Below are positions 1 to 8,943 of a stretch of 64,000 nucleotides of DNA, in pieces. The notes below the pieces were generated by a model. That model saw nothing but the letters and a program-made list of their open reading frames with translations. It made no database searches and was not told the DNA's origin. Positions within the stretch are counted from its first letter, which is position 1, and every line of letters starts with the position of its first letter. Origin of the DNA: Parapedobacter pyrenivorans (GTDB taxonomy: Bacteria > Bacteroidota > Bacteroidia > Sphingobacteriales > Sphingobacteriaceae); the NCBI RefSeq assembly GCF_014636865.1, contig NZ_BMER01000005.1, positions 124,001 to 188,000 on the forward strand. Direction: 5' to 3'. The position numbers and the translations under genes were made by a program.

Positions 1-105
1 TAAGGTATTTGGCTCTTGGGCGAGCATGCAAAAAATGGAGGACGTGAATATGAAAAATAAGCTGGTCAATGTTTTCATCGTTTATCTATTGGATTTGATT
101 AATTG

Positions 106-139
106 GCTGCAAGAAGAACATCGGTGTTCTTCTTGCAGC
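106..139. terminator. Perfect 15-bp hairpin after the locus 1 operon
   Basis: Arms at 106-120 and 125-139 are perfectly complementary (GCTGCAAGAAGAACA and its reverse complement) around a TCGG tetraloop. It lies 8 nt beyond the stop codon of the minus-strand oxidoreductase gene. It probably ends that transcript or protects its 3' end. Neither side has a strong uninterrupted T-run, so intrinsic termination is likely but not certain. No gene can be assigned to the first 105 bases. Confidence 0.7.
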
Positions 140-147
140 GCTTCTAT

Positions 148-1512
148 TTATATTTTGGGCTCCCAGCCGGGTTCATATGTACGGCTCCAGAGCTTTTCGG
201 CTTCGGGATCGCCGATGATATGGCCGTTTTTGGGATCTAACCTGAGGTCGCGCCCCACGCGCCAGGCGATATTACTAAGCAGCATCGCTACGGTACTTTT
301 GTAACCAAGCTCGATGTCGCAATTGGGGCGACGGTCGTTGCGGATCGCATCCAGAAAATCAGCCGCATGCATGCTGTCCATTCCGAGGCTGGGGCTAGCA
401 AGATTCCGTCCCTGCATGGCATTTCCATCGGCAGCCGCTTTTTCTTCTTTGATCAGTTTTCCTTTCAGGTCGTATATTTGGTAAGCATCTTCCCCGGTGT
501 CCAGGCTTCCATTTTCACCGTAGAAGATGATGCCCCGGTCCTTGCCTTCCACGTTTCGCCCATTGCAGCTCCTGCTTTCCCAAAGGAGAGTGGCCCCTGG
601 ATATTCGAGGGTGACGACCTGTGTGTCCGGTGTTTCCCAGTCGTCCTGAAACTGATAGCGGCCACCGATGGAACTGACCCGCGTGGGGAAGTCGACCCCA
701 AGTCCCCACCGTGCTACGTCCACTTCGTGGGTACCGTTGTTGAGCGCTTCACCGGTGCCCCAGTGCCAAAACCAATGCCAATCGTAGTGAATCAATCCAT
801 CCTGGTAAGCCACGCGTGGTGCCGGCCCCTGCCATAAATCATAATCCAGCCAAGAAGGGACGCTGCCCGGTTTGAGGAACGTTTCCTTCCGTGTATTCGT
901 ATACCAGGTTTTAGCCATGTACACCTTGCCGATGATGCCGTCGTGCAGCAGCTCGATGCCTTTGGTGAGGATGGGCGCTGAACGGCGCTGGGCACCCATT
1001 TGCACGACGCGATTGTACTTTCGGGCGGCAGCAACGGCCATTTCGCCCTCGGCGGGGTTATGTGCCATGGGTTTTTCTACGTAGACGTGCTTCCCTGCCT
1101 GGCAGGCCATGATGGTGAGGGGGGCATGCCAGTGGTCGGGCGTCGCCGTGTAAATCGCATCGATGTCTTTGTTCTCTAAAACATTACGGAGGTCTTTTTC
1201 CGATTTCGGTGTTTTGGTTTGACCGGCTTCTGCCACCCGTTTGATGGCTTTCGGAATGGCCCGTTCATCCACATCGCATACACAAGAAACTTCTGCATTC
1301 TTCTGGCGGGCGAAGGTTCCGCTCATGCTGGCTCCTCTGCTGTTTACACCAATCATTGCCATGCGGATCCGGTCATTTGCGCCGATGATGTTACGGTAAC
1401 TTTTGGCCGAAGCGGCCATGGCGGAATTGGTGAACAGACTATTGCCCAAGGAAATAGCGGCCGTGCCGATACCGACTTTTTTGATGAAATCTCTTCTGGA
1501 ATTTGAGGTCAT
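148..1512 (-). CDS. Gfo/Idh/MocA-family NAD(P)-dependent oxidoreductase, Tat-exported
   Basis: This 454-residue protein probably oxidises or reduces a sugar or glycoside in the periplasm. The N-terminus has a twin-arginine signal (SRRDFIKK, residues 4-12) and a hydrophobic stretch. The Rossmann motif GVNSRG (55-60) and the family motif EKPMA (146-150, with Lys147) are present. A C-terminal half with NNGTHEVDVARW fits the substrate-binding domain. It is the last gene of locus 1 and follows a DUF1080 gene by 10 nt. Some Gfo/Idh/MocA enzymes form 3-keto-glycosides that DUF1080 proteins cleave, so this pair may work together. That role is inferred; the family call is firm. Confidence 0.9.
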   Translation of the reverse strand: MTSNSRRDFIKKVGIGTAAISLGNSLFTNSAMAASAKSYRNIIGANDRIRMAMIGVNSRGASMSGTFARQKNAEVSCVCDVDERAIPKAIKRVAEAGQTKTPKSEKDLRNVLENKDIDAIYTATPDHWHAPLTIMACQAGKHVYVEKPMAHNPAEGEMAVAAARKYNRVVQMGAQRRSAPILTKGIELLHDGIIGKVYMAKTWYTNTRKETFLKPGSVPSWLDYDLWQGPAPRVAYQDGLIHYDWHWFWHWGTGEALNNGTHEVDVARWGLGVDFPTRVSSIGGRYQFQDDWETPDTQVVTLEYPGATLLWESRSCNGRNVEGKDRGIIFYGENGSLDTGEDAYQIYDLKGKLIKEEKAAADGNAMQGRNLASPSLGMDSMHAADFLDAIRNDRRPNCDIELGYKSTVAMLLSNIAWRVGRDLRLDPKNGHIIGDPEAEKLWSRTYEPGWEPKI

Positions 1513-1522
1513 GATTTTTGAT

Positions 1523-2230
1523 TTATAAGGATTTGATTTTTATATTTTTAAAGAACACCACATCGCCATGATCCTGAAGTAGGACGTGGCCGGTATTGAT
1601 GGTTCCAAAGCTCGGTTTGACGTCTTTGAATTTGCTTAACTCCCGGGCCTGTTTAAATTCAGGGCTTTTCCGGTCGTACGTCAATACTTCCTGACCGTTT
1701 ACGTAATGAGTCACTTTGGAGCCCTGGGCCACAATCCGAGCCTGGTTCCATTCGCCGACCTTGATTGCTACCTTATTGGTTACGGGGAGCAGGTCATACA
1801 GTGTGCTGAGTTGGCGATTTCCGTGTAAGCCCAGTTTGGCATCGGGATGGTTTTGGTTGTCGATAATCTGGTATTCGGGCCCCAGCCAGCCGCCTTCCTC
1901 GTAATTGGTAAAGAAATACTTGATGCCGCTATTAGCGCCTTCGGTAATCTTGAAATCAATCCGCAAATCAAAGTCGCTGTACTGCTCGTCAGAAATGATA
2001 TCCCGGTGATCTTTGGTTTCGGGACGGACAGACAGCACGCCGTCCGTTATCTGCCAGTCTTCATCGGGGGAAATGCCCCGGGTTGTTTTCCATCCCGTCA
2101 GGTCTTTTCCGTTGAAGAGCAGTTGCCAGCCATCGGCTTGCTCTTGGGTGGTCAGCATGTTATCGCGGGTTTGGCCATGTACCCCAACTGCCAGCAGGAG
2201 TACGGATACAGATAAAATGAGTTTGTTCAT
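1523..2230 (-). CDS. DUF1080 (3-keto-disaccharide hydrolase family) secreted protein
   Basis: This 235-residue protein has a signal peptide (MNKLILSVSVLLLAVGVHGQ) and one DUF1080/PF06439 domain, a concanavalin-like jelly roll, over about residues 33-235. Family hallmarks are GWQLLFNGKDLTGW near the start, NSGIKYFF and GPEYQIIDNQNHPDA in the middle, and GHVLLQDHGDVVFFKNIKIK at the end. Characterised family members hydrolyse 3-keto-glycosides, and others may simply bind glycans. It sits between susD and the Gfo/Idh/MocA gene, which supports a 3-keto route. It closely resembles the second DUF1080 domain of the GH92 fusion encoded at 25715-29419, so the two are probably paralogues. Confidence 0.9.
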   Translation of the reverse strand: MNKLILSVSVLLLAVGVHGQTRDNMLTTQEQADGWQLLFNGKDLTGWKTTRGISPDEDWQITDGVLSVRPETKDHRDIISDEQYSDFDLRIDFKITEGANSGIKYFFTNYEEGGWLGPEYQIIDNQNHPDAKLGLHGNRQLSTLYDLLPVTNKVAIKVGEWNQARIVAQGSKVTHYVNGQEVLTYDRKSPEFKQARELSKFKDVKPSFGTINTGHVLLQDHGDVVFFKNIKIKSL

Positions 2231-2261
2231 CAGAAATTGTTTGTTTTTAATGGTCTGATGG

Positions 2262-2309
2262 AACCTGCATTTTCAGCGCCTGTTGTAAAAGACGCTGACA
2301 TGGCAGGTT
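2262..2309 (-). promoter_or_regulatory. Intercistronic hairpin after susD (locus 1)
   Basis: Two nested inverted repeats lie between susD and the DUF1080 gene: AACCTGC (2262-2268) with GCAGGTT (2303-2309), and TCAGCG (2273-2278) with CGCTGA (2293-2298). No U-run follows on the minus strand. It is therefore more likely an mRNA-stabilising or partial-termination structure that sets susCD apart from the downstream enzyme genes. Confidence 0.55.
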
Positions 2310-2329
2310 TCATTCCTATAAAGTTAACA

Positions 2330-3904
2330 TTACATTTGTGTATATCCATTGTTTTGAATGATTTGTTGGGGATTGGACTGCATGACGGTCATCGGGATCG
2401 GATAAGCCAGCATGTCGTCACTCCAGGTGAAGGGGTTAAAGCCATCGGCCTGTTGTTCGGCAACCATTACTTCCTCGGCACGTCCGGTGCGTACGAGGTC
2501 AAACCAGCGGTGGTTTTCGAATGCCAGCTCCACGCGGCGTTCCTTTTCAATGGCAAGGAGAAACGCCTCGTCATTACTGAAATCGGTCAGCTCGTAGTCT
2601 GCAAGCAGATCGGCCGGTTTTTCGATAGCCGGGTCGCCCGGCGTATTCCGTGCACGCTCCCGGATCTTATTGACGTACAGCAAAGCGGTCGTTTTATCCC
2701 CGCCTGTCCGTACCAGTGCTTCGGCATACAGCAGATAGATATCGGCTAACCGCAGTTCGATCCAATTATTTCCATTGTCGGATCCGCTGGTCGCCACATC
2801 GTAATATTTCTGTACGTATTTGTCGCGTTCAAACGCACCGGTCTGTGCATTGGTCCATCCGTCGCGCATGGACAGGTATTTCCGGGGGTCGCCTGTTTCG
2901 TAGGCGTTCGACATGTCCTGCGTAGGGGCGTTTTCGCCACCTTTGTTGCCGACGAGCACCACTTCTTTGTCGGAAAACCGAGGAGCAAAATTGTTGTTCC
3001 ACGGACTACCTGTTTGGCCGTCTGGCGAACCTTTCATGTATTGGATTTCAAACAGGGATTCCGCGTTGTTTTTGTTATCCACGTCAAACAAATTGCCATA
3101 ACCCGCAACGAGCGAATAGGCGCTATTCCCAACGGTTTCCTGAAATTTTTCGATGGCTAGGTTGTAATATTCGTTGCCTTTATTCAGCGGATATCCGGCC
3201 ATGGTCATGTACACTTTTCCCAGTAATGCGGTGGCCGCACCTTTGGTTGCCCGCCCGATATCACTCCCCGAATACGAGGGTGGCAGGTTGGCTTCCGCAA
3301 ACTGGAGGTCGGCGATAATAAGCGCATAGATCTCCTCTAAGGGGGCGCGACGCAGTTCATAGGCTTCATCAGGCGTGATTTCTTTGTCAACCTTGATGAC
3401 ACCCAGCAACTCGCCATTCTGTGCGGCACCGCCGAATATCCGGTTTAACCAGAAATAGGTCAGCGCCCGGATGAAGCTGGCTTCCGCCTTGTACTGGTTA
3501 CGAAGCGGTTCGGAATCGCTTGTGAAGGTGGCGGCATCGCTGCGGCCAAGGACAAGGTTGCACCGTAAAATGGTGATATAGCCATCATCCCAACAGTCTT
3601 TGAGAAAGTTGTTTTCGGGGAGTAAAGGGGCGGCAAATTCATCGACCCCTTTTTCGTTGGCGGGATTTCCCGCCAGCCATGAATAGGTAGTATTATCCGA
3701 ACGGATTTCACCCAAGCGATAGAACGATCCGTTGTAAAGCGTACGAAGACTTGCATATGCAGACAACATAGCCTGATTGATGTCCTGTTGGGTTTTGTAA
3801 AACGTACTGGAATTCAAATTGGAAGTGGGTGCCAAATTGATAAAATCGTTGGAACAGGACCCCAGTATAAGTGTGATGACGAGTGATAAGATGATCTTTT
3901 TCAT
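2330..3904 (-). CDS. SusD/RagB-family glycan-binding outer-membrane lipoprotein
   Basis: The protein is a surface lipoprotein that captures glycan and lids the partner SusC transporter. It has 524 residues from the chosen ATG, which gives a compact lipoprotein signal (MKKIILSLVITLILGSC). Upstream in-frame ATGs at 3913 and 3931 are possible. The 3931 start overlaps the susC stop codon as TAATG. SusD features include an N-terminal TPR-like SusD domain (INQAMLSAYASLRTLY, and RALTYFWLNRIFG with the usual 'RA..YF.L...FG' pattern) and a C-terminal segment with EKERRVELAFENHRWFDLVRTG. It directly follows susC. Confidence 0.95.
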   Translation of the reverse strand: MKKIILSLVITLILGSCSNDFINLAPTSNLNSSTFYKTQQDINQAMLSAYASLRTLYNGSFYRLGEIRSDNTTYSWLAGNPANEKGVDEFAAPLLPENNFLKDCWDDGYITILRCNLVLGRSDAATFTSDSEPLRNQYKAEASFIRALTYFWLNRIFGGAAQNGELLGVIKVDKEITPDEAYELRRAPLEEIYALIIADLQFAEANLPPSYSGSDIGRATKGAATALLGKVYMTMAGYPLNKGNEYYNLAIEKFQETVGNSAYSLVAGYGNLFDVDNKNNAESLFEIQYMKGSPDGQTGSPWNNNFAPRFSDKEVVLVGNKGGENAPTQDMSNAYETGDPRKYLSMRDGWTNAQTGAFERDKYVQKYYDVATSGSDNGNNWIELRLADIYLLYAEALVRTGGDKTTALLYVNKIRERARNTPGDPAIEKPADLLADYELTDFSNDEAFLLAIEKERRVELAFENHRWFDLVRTGRAEEVMVAEQQADGFNPFTWSDDMLAYPIPMTVMQSNPQQIIQNNGYTQM

Positions 3905-3930
3905 AATCCACATGTTTGATTGAGTAAACA

Positions 3931-6900
3931 TTACAGCGTGAGGTTTATACCGAAAATAAAGGACCGGGCGGTCGGGTATCCCAGGTAATCTCCTCCTTTG
4001 GTCAGGCCCGCCCCTTGTTCGCTTCCCGTTCCCTCACTGCTTGTTTCGGGATCGTAGCCCGTGTAATTGGTGATCGTAAACAGGTTGGTGCCTGTCAGGT
4101 ATAACCGAAGTTCACTTATATGCAGTCGATCCAACAAGTTTTGACCCACGTTGTAGGCAAGATTGACGTTTCGTAGGCGTAGGTAGGAAGCATCCTGTAC
4201 CCAAGCCGAAGAGGGGTCCCGTTGCCAGCCCGTCGGATTGCGGGTGGCCCGGAAGTGGATACCATCACCGGGATCTTCCGATGAACGCCAGCGATTGACC
4301 TGTTCAATCATGCCATTACGGTCTCCATGGTAGATCCCTACCATACGTTTGAAAAAGCTGAACACTTCGGCTCCATATGAGGCCGTAAACTGTACGCCTA
4401 GGGAGAAGTTTTTGTAGGAAAAGTTGTTCGTCATGCCCGCAATGAAATCAGGTTGATTGTTTCCCAAGAAGGTTTTATCATTTTGATCTAATATGCCGTC
4501 GCCATTAATATCGGCATATCTGCCATCTCCTATTTGGTCTGCAGCAAGGTGCGGATACCGGTCCAGTTCTTCCTGCGACATGAAAACGCCTTCGTATTGA
4601 TACCCAAAGAACGTGGCAATTGGGTGTCCGATCGTCGTGATAAAGGCATTATTGGCATTTGGGGCGCTTCCGAAGATGGGCCGCTGATCGGGGCCTACTT
4701 CCAACACTTTGTTCCGGTTGACAGAGATGTTGAAATTGGTGTTCCATTTGAAATCATGAATCAAATTACGGGATGTAACTGCAAGTTCTACCCCTCTGTT
4801 CTGTACCTTTCCGATGTTTTGCAGTTGACTGTCATAACCGGTAATGGTGGGTACCTGCACATCGAGCAATAGATCGATCGATTGGCTGTTATAGAAATCG
4901 GTTTCCACCCGGATGCGATCGTTAAACAGCCCCAGCTCTAAGCCAAGATTGATCTGTTGGGTTTTTTCCCATCCGAGGTCTTCATTGGGTATCGATTCGG
5001 GGTCGACCGTATTTTGCAGTGTACCGCCACCGGGATAATACCCAGGGCTTAGGAGTCCAATGGCGGAATAATTGCCGATGCGATTGTTTCCCGAAATCCC
5101 AAAACCGGCTCTGATTTTCAGGTCGCTGATGGCGCCTACACTTTGCATGAATTCCTCCTGGGATATCCGCCAGCCTATCGAAGCTGACGGAAATGTTCCC
5201 CATTTGCGGCGTAGACCAAACCGGGAAGACCCGTCACTGCGCAGCGCAGCTGTAAAGAGGTAGCGATCATCGTAGATGTAATTTACCCGGCTCAGGTACG
5301 AGATCATTGAGTATTCGGAGGCGGAGCCGGTCAAGTTATACATATTGCCGGCATTTAGCGTTTCGATCTCGTCGTTTGCAAATCCCCGGGCCTCACCCTC
5401 TATCTGACTATCCGTGTGTTTTTGTGCGGTATATCCTACTAACGCAGTCAGCTGATGTTTATCCGCGAACGTCTTCGTGTAGTTGAGGGTATTTTCGATG
5501 ACCCAGTCGTAATCTGTTTCCCGTTCTTCCCTTGATAGGGCCGGCCGGGGTGCCCGGGATGCATCCAGATCCACCGTTGAGGGCTCAAACCGATTGTCTT
5601 GGCTGTTTTCAATGCCGCCGTTAATGCTCACGCGGTACTTGAGGCCTTCGATAATTTCCCAATCGGCCGAGAGGGTACCCAGCCAGCCATATCTTTTGTT
5701 ATAGAGTTTTACCAAATCGGCGACACCCATGGGGCTGGCCACATCTCCGCCCAGTATATCCGGATTCCTGACCATGGAGCCGTAACTGCCATCTGCGTTC
5801 CGGATCGGATAGATGGGCGGCAGCTGGAGCGCATACATCACGGCGGAGTACTTGCCTTGATCCTGTTCGCGCCCGTTTGCGGAATAGGCCATGAGGTTCA
5901 TCCCCAGCTCAATGGTTTTAGTTACTTTTGAAGTGACGGAAGACCGGAAGTTGAACCGTTGGTAGTCCGTGTTGATGACGATACCATCCTGCTTCGTATA
6001 ACTGCCCGAAAAATTATATTGCGTATTTTCGGATCCGCCGTTTACCGACAGTTCGTTTTGCTGGGTAAGTGCATTCCGGTACAGGAGGTCCTGCCAGTTG
6101 TTGTCGGGCATCTGGGCGACCGAGGTAGGGTCCAGGAAGTTATAAAGATAACCACCCGTGCCATCGGGGATGATGTATTGGCCCGTGGCACTTGGATAAA
6201 GGCTCCGGCGGGAGTTTGGATCGTTGATGGTGTGTGGGCCTTGGTTGGGGTCACCGGGAATAACCGCTGCGTTCAACCACGCCTCGTTTCTGCCATCGAT
6301 CAGCCACTGGACGAATTCGTCCCGGTTCATCATGTCGACCTCTTTACCACGCTGCTGGAACCCGACAAATGAATTTACCGAGACTTGTGGGGGGCCTACG
6401 TGTCCTTTTTTGGTGGTGATAACGACAACGCCATTGGCACCACGTGACCCGTAAATGGCCGTGGATGAGGCGTCTTTCAGGACCTGGATACTTTCGATGT
6501 CGGAGGGGTTGATGAGCCGGAAGGCGTTTCCTTCCATGGGGTATCCATCAACTACATACAAGGGATCGCTGGATTGTGTGATCGAACCGGTACCCCTGAC
6601 ACGGATGGATAAGCTCTCGCCGCCCGGTGCACCGCTGGTTTGCTGCACCTGAACACCAGCCATCTGGCCGGCTATCGCCTCACCAAAATTCTGAACGGGA
6701 CGATTTTGGATGTTCTCTGCCGATACCGATGCGACGGCAGTGGTGACGTCGGCCCTTCGCTGGGTACCATAACCCACGACCACCACTTCATCCAGGTCGC
6801 TGACGGACTCTGTCATCATCGTGTTGATAACGGAAGAGCTGCCAATGGAAACTTCCCGGTCCTCGTAACCAATGATGGTAAATACGAGTGCTTTTTCTTC

Positions 6901-7458
6901 GGGCGACAATGAAATGCGGTAATTCCCATTCGCATCGGTTGTTGTGATCGCGGAAGTGTTTTTAGCCGATACCGTGACTCCCTCCAAGGGTTCGCCCTTG
7001 CCATTGGTGATTCGGCCGGTAATCTCGCGTTGCTGTATGGAGGCACGCACCGCTATCTTTTCTTCCCTTACTTTTTTCATCGATGGACTGACGAGTATGG
7101 TTTTTTCGTTGATCGTGTATTTGAGGGACTGCTGCTCCAATATCGCATCAAGGAAATCGGTCAGCGGCATTTTTGTGGCCCTGAAAGTAACCGGGGTAGC
7201 GGATCGTACAACCCGGGCATTGTATAGGATATAGTATCCGGTTTGTGATTCTACTTCTTTGAATACATTCGCCAGTGATTGCTTCTTTACATCCAAACTG
7301 ACCGTTTGGGAGAGCGAGGTGGCGCTGAGGTGCATACAGCTCAATAGTACTAACAATGTCGTAATGTTTATGTGCATGATCCAGCGCTTAACACCGCATA
7401 ATGGGTTTCTTCGCATGGGAGTTTGAACATCCCATGGACGTACTAAGTTATTTTTCAT
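3931..7458 (-). CDS. SusC/RagA TonB-dependent transporter with STN signalling domain
   Basis: This 1,175-residue outer-membrane transporter imports glycan fragments with TonB energy. Domains in order are an N-terminal signal (about 25-50), an STN domain (about 53-123), a carboxypeptidase-D-like beta-sandwich (about 146-215), a SusC box DLDEVVVVGYGTQRRADVT (221 onward), a plug (about 236-350) and a C-terminal beta-barrel ending in FGINLTL. The STN domain is the part that touches a FecR anti-sigma factor, and a fecR gene lies immediately upstream. It is therefore a transducing transporter that reports substrate to the ECF sigma factor encoded at 8944. A possible antisense RNA overlaps its leader. 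Confidence 0.96.
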   Translation of the reverse strand: MKNNLVRPWDVQTPMRRNPLCGVKRWIMHINITTLLVLLSCMHLSATSLSQTVSLDVKKQSLANVFKEVESQTGYYILYNARVVRSATPVTFRATKMPLTDFLDAILEQQSLKYTINEKTILVSPSMKKVREEKIAVRASIQQREITGRITNGKGEPLEGVTVSAKNTSAITTTDANGNYRISLSPEEKALVFTIIGYEDREVSIGSSSVINTMMTESVSDLDEVVVVGYGTQRRADVTTAVASVSAENIQNRPVQNFGEAIAGQMAGVQVQQTSGAPGGESLSIRVRGTGSITQSSDPLYVVDGYPMEGNAFRLINPSDIESIQVLKDASSTAIYGSRGANGVVVITTKKGHVGPPQVSVNSFVGFQQRGKEVDMMNRDEFVQWLIDGRNEAWLNAAVIPGDPNQGPHTINDPNSRRSLYPSATGQYIIPDGTGGYLYNFLDPTSVAQMPDNNWQDLLYRNALTQQNELSVNGGSENTQYNFSGSYTKQDGIVINTDYQRFNFRSSVTSKVTKTIELGMNLMAYSANGREQDQGKYSAVMYALQLPPIYPIRNADGSYGSMVRNPDILGGDVASPMGVADLVKLYNKRYGWLGTLSADWEIIEGLKYRVSINGGIENSQDNRFEPSTVDLDASRAPRPALSREERETDYDWVIENTLNYTKTFADKHQLTALVGYTAQKHTDSQIEGEARGFANDEIETLNAGNMYNLTGSASEYSMISYLSRVNYIYDDRYLFTAALRSDGSSRFGLRRKWGTFPSASIGWRISQEEFMQSVGAISDLKIRAGFGISGNNRIGNYSAIGLLSPGYYPGGGTLQNTVDPESIPNEDLGWEKTQQINLGLELGLFNDRIRVETDFYNSQSIDLLLDVQVPTITGYDSQLQNIGKVQNRGVELAVTSRNLIHDFKWNTNFNISVNRNKVLEVGPDQRPIFGSAPNANNAFITTIGHPIATFFGYQYEGVFMSQEELDRYPHLAADQIGDGRYADINGDGILDQNDKTFLGNNQPDFIAGMTNNFSYKNFSLGVQFTASYGAEVFSFFKRMVGIYHGDRNGMIEQVNRWRSSEDPGDGIHFRATRNPTGWQRDPSSAWVQDASYLRLRNVNLAYNVGQNLLDRLHISELRLYLTGTNLFTITNYTGYDPETSSEGTGSEQGAGLTKGGDYLGYPTARSFIFGINLTL

Positions 7459-7472
7459 TAACTTTGATTGTT

Positions 7473-7574
7473 TTGGATAGTTTATAACGTCGTTTTATAA
7501 AATTGGCCATCAATTGGCACATCCGAACAGGTGCAGGGGAGTGCTGGAACCACTTCCCTGTTTTGTTTTTTTTT
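7473..7574 (+). ncRNA. Candidate antisense RNA to the susC leader (locus 1)
   Basis: On the + strand a TAnnTTTG box (TAACTTTG, 7459-7466) abuts the susC start codon. A strong intrinsic terminator ends about 100 nt further on. A transcript between them would be fully complementary to the untranslated leader of the minus-strand susC mRNA. This matches the layout of DonS-type cis-antisense RNAs described at Bacteroides polysaccharide loci. No good TTTG is seen 19-21 nt upstream of the box, so promoter strength is uncertain. The same arrangement recurs at the second susC. Confidence 0.5.
7534..7574 (+). terminator. Intrinsic terminator on the strand opposite susC
   Basis: CAGGGGAGTG (7534-7543) pairs with CACTTCCCTG (7551-7560), ten pairs including one G-U, around a 7-nt loop. 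The T-rich tract 7561-7574 follows on the + strand. On the minus strand the same hairpin has no T-run after it, so it does not block fecR-susC transcription. No + strand protein gene precedes it. Confidence 0.75.
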
Positions 7575-7617
7575 GATTTATATGGGTTTCATGGGCATAC
7601 GTTTAAAGGGTTCTTAA

Positions 7618-8790
7618 CTACATTGATTGACTGCTCCCAACAATTAATTGCCGCCCCTTGATGCGGGAATGGACACCTGAGTCTTTCAGGAAATCGACAA
7701 AGATCTGCAAGTTGACATTTTTGCTCATTTTGCCTGAAAAAAGTTCTTTAGGGACTGCACCTTGATAGTGAACGTCGATATCGTACCAACGGTCTATTTG
7801 CTTCATCATCTGTTCAAAAGGTGTTTCTTCAAAATAAAAGATTCCATTTTTCCATGCAATTACCGTTTCTGTATTCACATTACAGATTTCGGTTTCGGCA
7901 TTTCGGATGATGCTTTGTTCACCGGGCTTCAGTTGATTAGCCCGATTGGTTTTTAAATTGAGGACCTTAACCGCGCCTTCCACAAGGGTTGTCTTGGTTT
8001 CGGGCTCGTCGACATAGGCGGTGATGTTGAACTCAGTTCCTAAAACTTCGATCACCTGACCTGCGGTCAGGACTTTGAAGGGTATGTGGGGCGAAGTTAC
8101 TCCTTTGCGAGGGTGCGAATCCGCGACTTTCCGGCTTCGCGTCACTTCGAAATACGCTTCGCCTTCCAGTTCAACAATGCGTGCGGAATTATCAAACCGT
8201 GAGGGATATCGTAATGTACTGGCGGAATTGAGCCATACCTTGGTCCCGTCGGGCAACGTAATTTGGTACGTACCCCCTCTGGGAGTAGAAAGGGAAAGTG
8301 GTTTTGACGTGTCCAACGATTGCTGCCGTTCGTTCAACACAGAACTTCCATCTGCGTAGGTAATTTCATTACCGATGATTACCCCGGTTTGTTCGGTACT
8401 TAAGTTGATTGTCTGTCCATCTGCCAATGTGAGGGTGGCCTTGTTGCCTCCCGGTTCGACATCCTGCGCAATTGCTGTAGCCGGTTGGGGCGGTTTGCGA
8501 GGCGATGATAAATAATAATACGTGGTACCCAAAGCCGATAAAAGCAGCGCTGCGGCAACATAAGGCAACCACTGGCGAAAAAGTCGAGGCGGAGTCCTTG
8601 TGGTTGGGGATTCGTTTTGCAGCCGATCGATAATGCGGCTGCCCAATGCTTCCAGTTGATCGGGGCTCCAGTGCGAAGGTTCCGTATCGCCGATTGCGTC
8701 AAACCATTGATCCAGCAAGGCCCGCTGTTCGCCGGTAAGCTCGCCGCTTTGGTATTTCTCAATGAGCCGTTTGAATTTTTCTGTGTTCAT
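7618..8790 (-). CDS. FecR-family anti-sigma factor
   Basis: This inner-membrane regulator holds or activates the ECF sigma factor in response to the SusC STN domain. It has 390 residues from the ATG at 8790; a longer frame reaches 8838 but lacks a natural start context. It contains a cytoplasmic N-terminal region, one membrane span (about 74-93, WLPYVAAALLLSALG), a FecR domain (about 165-265, with GGTYQITLPDGTKVWLNSAS and GEAYFEV) and a C-terminal DUF4974 (about 320-388, with FEETPFEQMMKQIDRWYDIDV). It lies directly upstream of susC and is divergent from the sigma gene, whereas in locus 2 the order is co-linear. Confidence 0.95.
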   Translation of the reverse strand: MNTEKFKRLIEKYQSGELTGEQRALLDQWFDAIGDTEPSHWSPDQLEALGSRIIDRLQNESPTTRTPPRLFRQWLPYVAAALLLSALGTTYYYLSSPRKPPQPATAIAQDVEPGGNKATLTLADGQTINLSTEQTGVIIGNEITYADGSSVLNERQQSLDTSKPLSLSTPRGGTYQITLPDGTKVWLNSASTLRYPSRFDNSARIVELEGEAYFEVTRSRKVADSHPRKGVTSPHIPFKVLTAGQVIEVLGTEFNITAYVDEPETKTTLVEGAVKVLNLKTNRANQLKPGEQSIIRNAETEICNVNTETVIAWKNGIFYFEETPFEQMMKQIDRWYDIDVHYQGAVPKELFSGKMSKNVNLQIFVDFLKDSGVHSRIKGRQLIVGSSQSM

Positions 8791-8891
8791 ATGGTCAGCG
8801 CGCAGCTTGTGGGGCCGCTTTATTAGGAAGTCGCTCAACCCTCGTCCTACACACAGCCCGATTTGATTTTTTAAAAAAATTAGTAGAAAAA

Positions 8892-8922
8892 GTTGCGATC
8901 ACATCAAAAACACCTAAGTTTG
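8892..8922 (+). promoter_or_regulatory. Bacteroidota-type promoter for the locus 1 ECF sigma gene
   Basis: GTTG (8892-8895) and TAAGTTTG (8915-8922) are separated by 19 nt. This fits the TTTG-N19/21-TAnnTTTG consensus with one mismatch. The sigma gene ATG follows 21 nt after the -7 box. Confidence 0.65.
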
Positions 8923-8943
8923 ATCCGGTAGTAACCAATTGCC

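Noticed and set aside
26-304. Possible small gene at the left edge on the + strand
   Set aside because: The frame runs through the terminator hairpin and into the 3' end of the oxidoreductase gene, and no family pattern is visible.
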